A DNA stretch of 64,000 bases. Source: Gonatopus flavifemur (lineage: Eukaryota > Arthropoda > Insecta > Hymenoptera > Dryinidae). The first letter of the stretch is position 1. Every line of letters starts with the position of its first letter. The notes under the pieces are model-generated. The model had not been told where the DNA came from, did not search any database, and was given only the letters and a program-made list of their open reading frames with translations. Position numbers and translations under genes: made by a program. Shown here piece by piece: positions 34,807-44,931 of this stretch. The stretch lies in NCBI GenBank assembly GCA_018340375.1, contig JAFFJZ010000006.1:23318001-23382000 (forward strand). The letters run 5' to 3'.

Positions 34807-36284
34807 CACAGTGGGCCAGAAACTCAAAAAAGTGGCCGAAAATATAAATCCTTGGTCGATTTGTTTCAAACTGGGTCACATGGGGTTTTTCGGGTCGCTG
34901 ATGACGAATCCGAAGTCAAAAATGCATAATTCAAGATGGCAGATACAATATGGTGGACAAAAATTGAAAAATCAACTGAATTCGCTGGGAATTGGCTGTC
35001 ATGGGGTTTTTGGGGTTGCTGATTACGAATCTGAAGTCAAAAATGCATAATTCAAGATGGCGGGCATTCTCAAAAAATCGTTTGATGATATCTCTCTTAG
35101 TTATTTGAGACATGTTTGTAAAACGAAAAATATGGTGTGAGAGCGTTTTTATAAGCCTGAAAGAACACAACACAACTGCAAGAAATGATGAGTTATAACG
35201 CCGTCTGGTGGTGAATGTTAATATCAGCTATACACGTCTCCCCTGCGAATCGTCGCGCATCGAGTTATGTATCGCAGAGGATCGGCTTTGGCATGGGTAA
35301 CTATAACATACGGTGCGGCTAGATATCGTGAGAGAGACGGGGGATTGTCAATATATATTGTCTTGATTATTTTTGTGAGGTCAGATTCTTTTCATTCTGA
35401 CGAAATTTTCACTGCAGATTCACAATCAGCAACCACGAACATTCCTTAATAATAAATTTTCAGCCAAACTCCGAATTGTTATATTAGATCTACCAGTTCG
35501 AATATCGCATTATTGACTTCAGATTTGTAATCGATGATCTCACAAACCCCCGAACAACGAAGTTTGAGTGAATCCAGCTGATTTTATGATTTTAGCCCGC
35601 CATATTGGATCCTTCATTTTGAATTTTTTTCATTTCTTACTCCAGGTTATCAAAATTGAACGTAATCGCCAATCTCAAAAAACTTTGGTCACCTCTTTTC
35701 GAAAGAATACCGAAGAAAATATATGAATTCATTCGAAAATATTGAAAATCCATGTATGAAAGCACAAAAAAATCAATTTCTTCGATGTGTTTGTTAAAAG
35801 GCGCCAAAAGGCGCAGGTTGACTTTAAAGTACACTTCATCCGGAATGTAATGAGCTTAATCTGATGTTCATATCTGGTGGAACTCAGGGGAATAGTTAAT
35901 TGGAAGATTGGAAAATGATAAAAAAAACTCTATATTTCGTGATATTGTGTTCAGTTTCAACTATAAACAGTGAAGATGAACACTTTTCCCATCGTTTTAA
36001 GTTTGTTTCATTGTTGTTCTTCCTGAAAAAATACAAAAGAGAACTCTTGGATGAGCGAAGTTTGCAAATGATGCAGGTTTGCGTATGACAGTTGAACAGT
36101 GAAGTTCAACCTATTATGCTTGGGGATATTGGTTTAATTTGTACATACATGCATCAAATCTCATAAAAATTTGAGAATAGTTGTCTCAAAGGGTCCTATG
36201 AATGATGAACTACTTGTTTTGTAAAAAACTCAAAGTTCATTTTTGGCATTTTTGGCCACTTTTTTGAATTTCTGGCCCATTGTG
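34807..36284. mobile_element. CACAGTGGGCCAGAAA element, 1.48 kb, possibly Transib-like
   Basis: The left end CACAGTGGGCCAGAAACTCA and the complement of the right end, CACAATGGGCCAGAAATTCA, match over about 35 bp. Inside, a block of about 65 bp with GCATAATTCAAGATGGC is directly repeated (34873-34940 and 34993-35060). Ends beginning CACAGTG/CACAATG are typical of Transib elements, but I see no 5-bp target duplication and no transposase, so the class is a suggestion only. Confidence 0.5.
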
Positions 36285-36854
36285 TGATTGTAAGATTATT
36301 TTAAAATTCAAAAATCTAACCTATAAGAACGCAGGATGAACAACCTGCGGGAGAGACTTATGGGGTTCAGCATAACCTAATTTGATTCGATTGTTTATCA
36401 TTACTGAGAATTAAACTATCCGAACTGTGATATAAGATGCTTTTCCCAACTATCAATACTTTTTCAATGAAAGTTTGACATCTCTTAACGGGGATTTTTA
36501 TATTTCACATACTTTTCGTAGCATGGAAAGTATTTGGGAAACTCGATTGCTTGAATTCTAGATTAGGAAGAGTTCTTTTTTAGAGCAGGGACTGTGAAAA
36601 GTGATTAAGTTCTTTTTTTGTTTCAAAAACAACCATGCACGATTAGCGATTCCCTAACAGTCTTTGATCGATAGATGGAAATTATCCCATATTCCGGCTA
36701 GTAATTTATGAGTTTACGTGAACGGGTGATGGCGGATTTTTGGTAACCAAACAGATTCTTATAATGGCGGTGTTGGGTCTATCCGAGCAGAAAAATTTTA
36801 TGGCCAGCTCACCTTTTTTTGGCACACCTGATCTGGTGCTGGTGACTCTATTAA

Positions 36855-36973
36855 AAATGTCCGACAGATCCTGACAGATTCCGGGCAAAATTCTGTCTGG
36901 TTCCGTCGGAAATCATCATGCCTGGGACAAAAACCGATCAAATCCTGACAGAAAATTATCTGTCGGACATTTG
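36855..36973. repeat. Short inverted repeat with GTCCGACAGAT arms
   Basis: AAATGTCCGACAGATCCTGA pairs with a right arm ending ATCTGTCGGACATTT. A relative with CAGACAGAGCCGGACAAA arms lies at 44546-44772. Confidence 0.5.
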
Positions 36974-37172
36974 GAATAGGGGAGCTAGGTCACGATTCCG
37001 TACGCCTGGTTAGGGTTAACCAGATCTGGTCCTGATAGGTTGGTAATTTGACATACCTCACCTCAGTTTGTTACATCGGGCTTTCACACAACGGTGCGTT
37101 ACATTCCATATCAGGGCCTGATTTGAAATAAGGCCTTCCAGATCTAAAGTCCTGATCCAACACCCAATATGC

Positions 37173-37952
37173 TTTCTAAATCTGAATCAGTGAAAAAACC
37201 ACTGTTTGAATCAGCGATTTTTGAAACCACTGAGATTTCAGTATATTTCACTGGTTTGATAGTGAAAAGCACTGAGAATCAGTAAAATAACTACTGACAT
37301 AATCAGTGAGATGTCATTTCACTGATTGATCAGTAAGCAGGTGAATTGCAGTTTCTTTTAAAGTATATTCGAAAAATAAAATAAAACTTTGTGGTATGTG
37401 AATAAAATTGTTTGAAATGTGTACATTTTGATTAAGAATTACATTATTACGTTATATATACTCTGAAAAAATATACTCGAAAAAATACATTTTCAAATTA
37501 TAATGCCAACATTCATATAAGAGAAATAATATGCAAGTAGTCGCTTGTACAAGGTGTTTGAAATAATTATAAACAATACAGATCCGCATGGTTTTAACAA
37601 ACTGAAAACCTTCAAGCTATTCGTCCACATAAGCAACCGTTTTTCAGATATAAGTATTTCAAAGATCTGACGTTCTTCAAGTACATCTATAATTCTACCT
37701 TATCCAAGTGAGATTCAGTAGCTGAGCGGTTATGGTGAGCGACTGTGACGCTGCGGGTCTGGGTTCAGGTCCCAGAAGAGATAATTATTTTTACCATTTG
37801 ATCAGGTTACTGGTTTCACTGATTGAACCAGTGGTTTGCACTGACTGAATCAGTGATTTTTAACTGATTCTCAGTGGACGCTTTAGGGTTGATGGAATCA
37901 GTGAAATTTCACTGTGAATCAGTGGTTTTTTACTGATTCAGATTTAGAGAGT
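37173..37952. mobile_element. TTTCTAAATCTGAATCAGT element with tRNA-like insert
   Basis: The left end TTCTAAATCTGAATCAGTGA and the complement of the right end, CTCTAAATCTGAATCAGTAA, agree. ACTGATTCAGTG-type words recur through both arms. A tRNA-like sequence occupies 37710-37781 near the right arm. No coding frame. Confidence 0.6.
37710..37781 (+). pseudogene. tRNA-like sequence with intact T-arm
   Basis: An A-box region TAGCTGAGCGGTTATGGTGA (37719-37738) is followed by a five-pair T-stem and seven-base loop, CTGGG TTCAGGT CCCAG (37759-37775). The spacing suggests a tRNA of the long-variable-arm type. The acceptor stem is not convincing, so it is most likely tRNA-derived and not a working gene. 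Confidence 0.6.
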
Positions 37953-38157
37953 GAGTTTCTGCTCGGGTAGTTTCGAAGGGCACCCTGGTGAAAATGGAAG
38001 CGGAAAGGAAGAGTAAACGAAGCTTATGTTGGAGAGTAACCGAAACGTTAATGAAAAGTATACGAAGCTTGAATGGGAGGGATACAAAAAGTATGTGAAG
38101 AGAGAATTGAAACAAAGGAAGCGTTTAAAATTCATGAAATTTGAATTAAAAAATCGC

Positions 38158-38232
38158 ACTCCGTAGCAAGAATCGAACTGATGACCTTCACCATGGTAGA
38201 CGAGGGTTTTATCCACTGAGCTATGTATCGTC
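38158..38232 (-). pseudogene. tRNA-like sequence (Pol III A and B boxes), minus strand
   Basis: On the minus strand TAGCTCAGTGGATAAAAC is a good A box and CAGTTCGATTCTTG a near-consensus B box, with tRNA-like spacing. The T-stem is mismatched. Most likely a degenerate tRNA-derived sequence inside the surrounding inverted-repeat element. Confidence 0.6.
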
Positions 38233-38360
38233 GTTGGGATAAAGTGCTTGGACATATTATTTGAAGTTTAGAATGGGTATGATTCGCATACGCTTAATGT
38301 AACTTACTATTACTTTACATGAAGCGCGTGTGAAACGGGATCGAGAGATTATGAAGCGTA

Positions 38361-38735
38361 CCCAATCAGAGTTTAACAACTGGCGCAGTACTGGCGGGGT
38401 ACTGGCGGTCTGTACTGCAGCAGTACTGGCATTTGTCCGAAATGATAACGCTTTTGCGTACTGGGTACTTAGTACTGGCACTGTACTGGTAATCGATCAT
38501 GGCAGTACCAGCGCAATACGCCCAATCAGAATTTCACAACTAGCGCTGTACTGCGTCAGTACCGGCTAAGACTGGCGGGGTACTGGTGGTCTGTACTGCA
38601 GCAGTACTGGCATTTGTCCGAAATGATAACGCTTTCCCAAACTGGGTACGTGCTAGCCGACTCTTGGGGGCCCAGTACCGGCACTGTACTCCGCCTGTTG
38701 TCAACATTGGCATACTTCGGTTTTTTCTGATTGGG
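38361..38735. mobile_element. CCCAATCAGA element with internal duplication, TA-flanked
   Basis: It is flanked by TA (38359-38360, 38736-38737) and ends CCCAATCAGA / TCTGATTGGG. A segment containing GGTCTGTACTGCAGCAGTAC and TTTGTCCGAAATGATAACGC occurs twice (about 38407 and 38589). Related to 30751-31322. Confidence 0.6.
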
Positions 38736-39750
38736 TATATGGGAGGTATGATTTCATCATTTTACAGCAAGCGCTTCCTTTCCGCTTCGTGTATACGCTT
38801 CATTTTCACCAGGGCAACACTTGACTGATTCGAATCATACATATTTCTGGCAAGCAAACTAACCAGTAATCAAATTGAACAAAAACTGACTGTTAGCCAG
38901 AAAAACTGTTCACTCCATCCACCGGGGATTTAAAGAAACAACTCAACAAAAACCCGAAAGAATTCTTCGAGAATCCTGAACTGAATATTCATATCCAAGG
39001 AATCTAGGATGTTGAATGTCAGATATTCATCTCACGTACTTGAGAATACTTGCCCATTGTTAGGGGAAACCAACATTGACCTATATATTTTTTTCCTTCT
39101 TTCTTTCTTTTATTATTATTATTGCACTTCGTCCCTCATTACAACTCTTTCGTTCGAGCAATTGAAGTTTTCCAGAGTTCAATAATACAGAGAACGAAAC
39201 AGTGGAATATATAACTTTCGAACTCCAAGTAGGATCGTTACATATCGTAGGAACATATCTCACATGGAGAAGAAGAACATTATGATCACATTATAAATGA
39301 TTATATCGCTAGCATGCCTCGAGACAGACCCTAAATTATGACCTTGTTTAGTCAAATAACTATCTCGCAACATTATGAGAAAGGATCGCGTAAATTGTTA
39401 TTAAAACTTGGCGATCCACATTCGTGATATATCGTTTTCTCCTCCATGTGGATACTTGTATCGAATCCAGAACAACAACAACAACAACAGCAACTTTGAT
39501 TTGGCTTTGCGCGAATAAGTTTCCCGCTGAAAATCCCCGTGGGTGTATTCGAGGGGAATATGGATAAGCCGAAACTTTGAAGATTCAAAGTTTAAGATCG
39601 GAAACGAACCCTTGGGAATCCAACGGGAATGATGAGGGGTTAGAAATTTTTGCATACGAAGATGTAACTTATGTCAATATCGAAGATGAAATCTAGAAAC
39701 TGTTTCTAAATTCAACATTGCGGCGATTGTCATTATTTTTGTTACTTATC

Positions 39751-39779
39751 ATATATATATATATATATATTTTTTTTTT
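39751..39779. repeat. AT microsatellite followed by T run
   Basis: Twenty bases of alternating A and T followed by nine T. Confidence 0.9.
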
Positions 39780-40797
39780 CATAAAATTTGGATTCCTGTT
39801 TAGCGGTAAAGATTCAGAATATTGGCACAAGACTGTCCGTCTACGAGGACCAATTTCTTTTGAAATATGTCCAGTTGTGGAATAATAATACATTTTGTCA
39901 ACACAGCACCTAATTGTATAAAAATTCATTTCAATTTCCATTGAAGGTATATTATTTACACGATTAAGAACTTACACAAAACACATAGAAATTGAGGAAA
40001 AGAAAAAAGGTATCGATGGGATATGCGTATTCGATAATAATAGAGACTTTCGTTTCTCTTGCGGCACAGGAATTCTAACGACAGGTATATTCAGTTTTTA
40101 AACACAAGTTTATAGCTGTCAACTATCGTGTACGTAAACATGTGGGTACATATCTATGTTCTATGTATACATATATTAATCAAATGAGAGAGTATATAAA
40201 CAACTGGAATTACCAATCTATGCATGAGTGATCGAATCCCTTTTTGTCAATGTATAATAAACGTGAAACATTTGTTAATAATATTACAGTAAATTAAATT
40301 CACTCTGATATGTAATACAAATTTATTCCCATTCCAATGAATTATAATCACGATCATCGTCATTATTCTCTCAGCAAATCCTGGGAATCTTCTCCAAAGC
40401 AGGCAAGCGATTTACCGAAATGCATTAAGACAAAGTGATTCAACCACTCAAATAGCTTGGAAAATTGAATTCTCCATCTCCGTATCTATAAAGTACACAT
40501 ACTATACGTATACATATAGATATTTACAGCACGCATCGTTTGGCTTGCATCGTAGAACAAATTTAGTTGAATCCGTAGTAGAAGAAGTTACAATTCAAAC
40601 TCACAATAGTTTTTTACGGTTCGTTATTGATATACATTCTCAAAGCACAACGAATTGAGTTACTCAAAAGAGAAGCAAAAAAGAGCGAAAATTCCTTTCA
40701 ACTTGATTCGTTTTCATCGTTGTTTATCATGAAAATCATAATGAAACATTCAAAAACATCTGAGTTAGAGGGACAAAATATTGTACTTTCAATGACG

Positions 40798-40826
40798 TTG
40801 TCGTCGTCGTCGTCGTCGTCGTCGTC
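40798..40826. repeat. TCG trinucleotide microsatellite
   Basis: About nine tandem TCG units in otherwise AT-rich intron sequence. Confidence 0.9.
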
Positions 40827-41389
40827 ATCCGCATGGTTTACGACGGATACTTGGTGATAGATACAATATAAAGATCAACGACACGCGATTACGATGGTAC
40901 CCTTCAAATACTGTAGTACTGTTTTAGAGTTTGTGGTTTTATCAAAATAGCATTGGCAATAAATCATTGAACGAGATCTATAAATAAAACAGTACACACA
41001 AATATCAACATTTTTGTTCTTCTTTGTTATATCATCTCATTGATGGATGGTCTTGTTAAGAATTTATTATATGTATCATTTATGTGATGTCATTTTTATA
41101 ACCCAGTTTTCTATAATTTATACATGTGATTTACACGCGCGGAAAAGACTGAACTGATTAAAAATTAACAAATTGATCCTTAATTCATAGAAAAAGCGTA
41201 AGTATCAGTTTTCAACGAATCAATTTAGAATCTGCGGTTTCAACTTTTGTCAAGGGAATTTATAAGAGTTCTGATTAATCGTTCAATCGGAATTCAATAA
41301 TACGATTAGCGGGAGATAATTATTCCTTTTATTCGATTAATCGACGAACCGTGCAGCTCTAAACACTTGCAAGGGTTCCGCAAGTATTG

Positions 41390-41950
41390 CCCAGTGAACA
41401 CCATATGTAATTGTTACATAACACAGAAATCACAAGTTACGTAACTCTGTTACGTATATATGATGTCATAATTACATAACAATTTACGCTCATATTAAGT
41501 CACAATTTGTTATTTCTATGTTACGTTTTATTTACTTCATATGCAAGGGACCTGAAGAAAACATGATTTTGAAAGTTGATGTTATGTATTAGTTATGTAT
41601 TTGAGTTACCAAAATAAGAGTGTACAATCAACAGAGTACTTGGGTACGTAAAAGTTATGTCAATGTTACGTTCAGCGTTATTGCTGAGAGGATAGGGAAA
41701 TTGAATTTTCATGTAATAAAAATTTTGTTTCCCAATACAGCGTTCTGCCATCGACATTACATTGCGGTTATATATTGGTTACCTAAAGATCCTACTTCTT
41801 TATGTAAGTAACTGCAATGTAACATTGTTCCTCACATGGTTACGTAAATGAGTAGGAAATTGTGACTCACATGTGACTCCCAAGTTACGTAACCAGTTAC
41901 TTGACGTTATGTAGTTTTTATGTGATATTTACGTAACTGTGTTCACTGGG
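41390..41950. mobile_element. CCCAGTGAACAC element rich in GTTACGTAAC
   Basis: The ends CCCAGTGAACAC and GTGTTCACTGGG are perfect 12-bp inverted repeats. The interior repeats variants of TTACGTAAC and ATGTTACG on both strands, giving many alternative hairpins. No coding frame. Confidence 0.65.
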
Positions 41951-41982
41951 TGCGTATTGGATGCCCAAAGTCATTTTCACTA

Positions 41983-42389
41983 CACTGTAAAAAATATGGG
42001 GAGTTTTTCTTCACACTGTTGGTGGATTTCATTCTCCCCTCATCGTGGAAGAATTGTTTTTCCATCAAAAATGAAGAATTTTCCTACCACTTTGAGGAAT
42101 TATTTCGTTTCTCGGGTGTTGAATCCTCCACAAATGAAGGAACCCTCACAGCAAAATGCTGAACAAATATGCAGCAAATTGTTGGAAACGTTGCGTCGCT
42201 GAATCTAGGATTTTAGCTTGGAGTCGTTATCGTGTTGCTAGGAAGTTGCTTGGTTTCATGAAACTATAAATCACATGCGTAGCAAATTCCCAGCAACTTT
42301 ACGGAAACTTGATTACGGAACCAAATTATGGTGAAAACTTTGCTGCCATCAATTTTTTGAGGAAAATTCCACAATCATTTTTTACAGTG
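41983..42389. mobile_element. CACTGTAAAAAAT MITE with internal insert, TA duplication
   Basis: It starts CACTGTAAAAAATATGGGGA, ends AATCATTTTTTACAGTG, and is TA-flanked (41981-41982, 42390-42391). Compared with 7986-8167 and 5852-6115 it carries an extra segment, roughly 42149-42320. Confidence 0.65.
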
Positions 42390-42627
42390 TAGCGATGGAT
42401 GTCGTTAATGTTTGGAATATTTGGGGAAGAAATATTATCATCAGCACCATACATTTTTTTCAGTGGATGTTTTGTCGAGATATTTTAACGTGGAATCATC
42501 ATCAATTGTTGCGTAGCCTTGCCATCTGTTGCTAGAGCTATCTTGCGTAGAAGAGAAAATACCATCGAATCAGATTGTATTCAAAGACAAAATAAGGGGG
42601 TTGCAAAATCACAACGACATGATGGTT

Positions 42628-42635
42628 AGTTACAG
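42628..42635 (+). promoter_or_regulatory. Tandem splice acceptors, six bases apart, in frame
   Basis: GTTAG|TTACAG|GG offers two AG acceptors. The first gives ...TDA-S-Y-R-V, the second ...TDA-R-V, so the choice adds or removes Ser-Tyr in the FN3 domain and keeps the frame. The FN3 pattern fits the longer form better. The pyrimidine tract in front is weak. Confidence 0.5.
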
Positions 42636-42775
42636 GGTCGTGGCGGTGGTCGCAGGAAATAGCGAGGCGGTCACCTTAAGCGGTCTTCGGGCTGATACTC
42701 AATACCAGCTCGTCGTCACAGCCGTGAGATCTGGAAAAAAATTCCGAAGTCGACCAATAGTCTTCCGTACCCTCG
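42630..42775 (+). CDS. Exon 3 of FNDC4/5-like gene: second half of FN3 domain
   Basis: The exon completes codon 65 and encodes residues 66-113, then one base of codon 114, ending at CCCTCG|GTAAGT. It contains the C-terminal FN3 hallmarks: TLSGLRADTQYQLVVTAV, where Leu81, Leu84, Tyr90 and Ala96 fit the conserved L..L.....Y.....A pattern. KKFRSRP and FRTL close the domain. The DNA is clearly more GC-rich than its surroundings. The start is uncertain by six bases because of two AG acceptors (42629 or 42635). I prefer 42630 because it preserves normal domain length. The open frame extends further upstream, but that part reads as intron. Confidence 0.8.
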
Positions 42776-42981
42776 GTAAGTGAAGATTATTATTTTTCTA
42801 TAAAAATCAAGTTACATTTCCATTTATTCGAATTGATGATCATTTTGTTTTTAACAACATCCTACTAGTTCAACGAATCACTGTGAGATACATCTCATGA
42901 GAATAATAATAGCGAAAGAAGTGAAATGTAATTCAAAAAGTCGTTTATACAAAATTCAATGATACGAAAAATTGGTTTCAG
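42776..42981. other. Intron 3 (206 bp)
   Basis: Short GT-AG intron, GTAAGT to TTGGTTTCAG, joining a phase-1 end to exon 4. Confidence 0.75.
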
Positions 42982-43085
42982 AACCGCCACGAACGTCCCC
43001 GCAACAGGATGCCTCGGTAACCGGTGGCCCGATACCGCCTCCTCCTCCTCCTTCGTCTGTTCAGCAACCGCAAACTTATATACAG
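42982..43085 (+). CDS. Exon 4 of FNDC4/5-like gene: proline-rich stalk
   Basis: The exon completes Glu114 and encodes residues 115-148: PPRTSPQQDASVTGG, a run of six prolines at 132-137 and then SSVQQPQTYIQ. The stretch is low-complexity, polar and proline-rich, as expected for an extended extracellular stalk between the FN3 domain and the membrane. In the vertebrate family the segment before the membrane is where the ectodomain is released, but no cleavage site can be named here. The donor is CAG|GTTATA, weaker than consensus, and a mariner fossil begins 49 bases further on. The frame joins the next exon in phase 0. Confidence 0.75.
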
Positions 43086-43134
43086 GTTATATTATGTTTC
43101 AATATTCGCACACTTCTATGAGTTCATTAACGTT

Positions 43135-44373
43135 CACCTTCTGATCAAAAAGTACCCGGAATTTGTTGATGAAACGAAAATAGTTCGATTATTCATCGAT
43201 ATTCACTTGATTTCCTTCGAAGTAATCTCCATTGTAAGCAATCAAAACATTTTGCATAGGCCGATTTCGGAATCACCTTCAGTTCCTCCTGCGAATTGTA
43301 CTTTATTGCTTCAATCGTCTCAAAACGCTTTCCGCGAAGTGGTAACTTGAGTCGTGGGAATAGGAAAAAATCACAAGGAGCTTGAGGAACGTCATGAACA
43401 TTGTTTTTAGTCAAATAATCGCGTACAAGATGAGAAGAGTGTGCCGGTGCGTTATCTCTCCACAATTCTGATCTCTTGCGACGAATGTTTTCCCTCAAAC
43501 GTTTCAATACGCTCACGTAATATTTCTTATTCCCTGTCTGACCTGGTGGGAGAAATTCGGAGTGGACCACACCACGGCAATCAAAGAAAATAGTCAACAA
43601 AACCTTGATTTTAGATCGACTCTGTCGCGGTTTTTCAGGTTTTCACTCGTCTGAAAAGCGCCATTCCGATGATCGTTGGTTAGTTTCGATGTCATATTCA
43701 TGGACCCATGTTTCGTCACCGGTAATGATGCCTTCGATAACGTTTTGGCTCGAAGAAAGCATTTCTTTAGCAACATCAATGCGATGCTGTTTCTGCAACA
43801 AATTCAACACTCTCGGCACAAGCCGTGCTTCGACTCGTCTCATGGCCAAAATATTGTGCATAACGTTCTACACCGATCCGAACCAGACACCAAGATCGAA
43901 TGCTATCTCCCTAAAGCTCACACGACGATTTGCGAGGACGATTTCTTTAATTTTATCAATATTTTTGTCAGTGATACTGGTGGATGGACGACCGGAAAGA
44001 GGCAAATCATCAACCACGATACGGCCTGCTTTGAACTCTTTGTACCACTCGTACGTTTGTGTTTTCGACATCGTCGAGTCTCCGTAGGTTAACATCTTCA
44101 ACGCTTCCGCACATGAAATTTTGTTCAAAACACAAAATTTTAGACAAACTCTTTGCTCAATCAAATACGACATTGCGAAATTCGCAGAACACAACAAACT
44201 CTGACTCGTTTACAAGACAACGCGTACTAACTTCTGACTTCTGAATGAGGCGCAAACAGACATTTGAGCGCTAAATAACAGATGAAATAACATAGAAAAC
44301 AAAAGATTCCGACAATATCTCAAGCGCGGTTTGTTTGAATAGAGAATTCCGAGTACTTTTTGATCAGAAGGTG
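43135..44373 (-). mobile_element. Fossil mariner element, 1239 bp
   Basis: The 29-bp terminal inverted repeats (43135-43163, 44345-44373), beginning CACCTTCTGATCAAAAAGTA, differ at one position. The expected TA target is present on the right and is TT on the left, presumably mutated. The transposase lies on the minus strand. Length and structure match the Tc1/mariner superfamily, mariner branch. Confidence 0.9.
43193..44173 (-). pseudogene. mariner transposase, broken
   Basis: The reading starts at MSYLIEQRVCLKFC (44173) in the helix-turn-helix DNA-binding half, which contains the GRPSTS linker motif, and continues in other frames, so there are at least two frameshifts. Motifs recognisable along the minus strand are TGDETWVHEY (first catalytic Asp), FDCRGVVHSEFLPPGQT, RDNAPAH (second Asp) and APCDFFLFPRLKLPLRG (third Asp). 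Compared with working mariner enzymes, which keep 34 residues between the second and third Asp, only 27 remain. A few residues before DNAPAH also seem missing. It cannot encode an active enzyme. It is opposite in orientation to the host gene. Confidence 0.9.
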
Positions 44374-44545
44374 TATCAATAAACACGACGATACATAGAT
44401 AGCATCTTCGTTGGTGCTGAATCTAGGATTACTGGCGTTTTGAAATGCCAGCAGTCGGCTTTTGCTTAATAATTATTGAGAAAAATTGCTGGAATTTCAA
44501 ATTCTAGGATTCAACAACGAAAACATAAGCTCTTTCCTGCCGAGT

Positions 44546-44772
44546 ATGCCAGACAGAGCCGGACAAAGAATAGGCTTGAAAGGTTTTTGTTCCAGGAAAT
44601 CCAGTCAAAAACTGACAAAAAAAATTTTGTCAGGTTTTGATATTCCAATTTGGTGATTCCAGACAGAACCAGGTAGGAATTTTGTCAGTTTTTGACCGGA
44701 TTTCCAGCGACGAAGACCGTCCAAACCCTGACAACTATTTTTTGTCCGGATCTGCCTGGCATTTTCAATACA
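44546..44772. repeat. Inverted repeat with ATGCCAGACAGAGCCGGACA arms
   Basis: ATGCCAGACAGAGCCGGACA pairs with TGTCCGGATCTGCCTGGCAT. TTTTGTCAG/CTGACAAAA words recur inside. Related to 36855-36973. Confidence 0.6.
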
Positions 44773-44931
44773 GCTATGAAGGTTTTGAGTAATCCGATGA
44801 TCATCAGTTTTTAAACTTAGACATCAAATCAAATCCAAAGCATTAGAAAGTATGTTATTATCTCCTGGAGAATATGATGAATGTTGGAAATGTAAGTTCA
44901 GCCATTTATAGAAACCTTCCTCAAATTAACC

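Larger units (their letters stand above)
37983..38814. mobile_element. CCCTGGTGAAAATG inverted-repeat element with tRNA-like insert
   Basis: The left end CCCTGGTGAAAATGGAAGCG and the right end GCTTCATTTTCACCAGGG pair, with GAAGCGGAAAGGAAG/CTTCCTTTCCGCTTC inside. It holds a minus-strand tRNA-like sequence (38158-38232) and a nested CCCAATCAGA element (38361-38735). The CCCTGGTNAAAA terminus recalls the fold-back units at 19168-21860. Confidence 0.6.
34681..42629. other. Intron 2 (7.9 kb), repeat-rich
   Basis: It carries at least six inverted-repeat elements, two tRNA-like sequences and several microsatellites: AAC at 39470-39493, AT at 39751-39770, TCG at 40798-40826. From 38820 to 41389 I see nothing beyond these microsatellites. 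The acceptor end has two AG choices and a poor pyrimidine tract. Confidence 0.65.

Noticed and set aside
33594..38232. Calling the tRNA-like sequences functional tRNA genes
   Set aside because: A and B boxes are present, but acceptor stems and most T-stems do not pair properly, so they are treated as tRNA-derived remnants.
42529..42629. Extending exon 3 upstream along its open frame
   Set aside because: The upstream part would break the FN3 domain, and an acceptor at 42629 joins exon 2 in phase with a normal domain length.
43605..44092. Long plus-strand open frames (up to 160 codons) in intron 4
   Set aside because: They are antisense shadows of the minus-strand mariner transposase.
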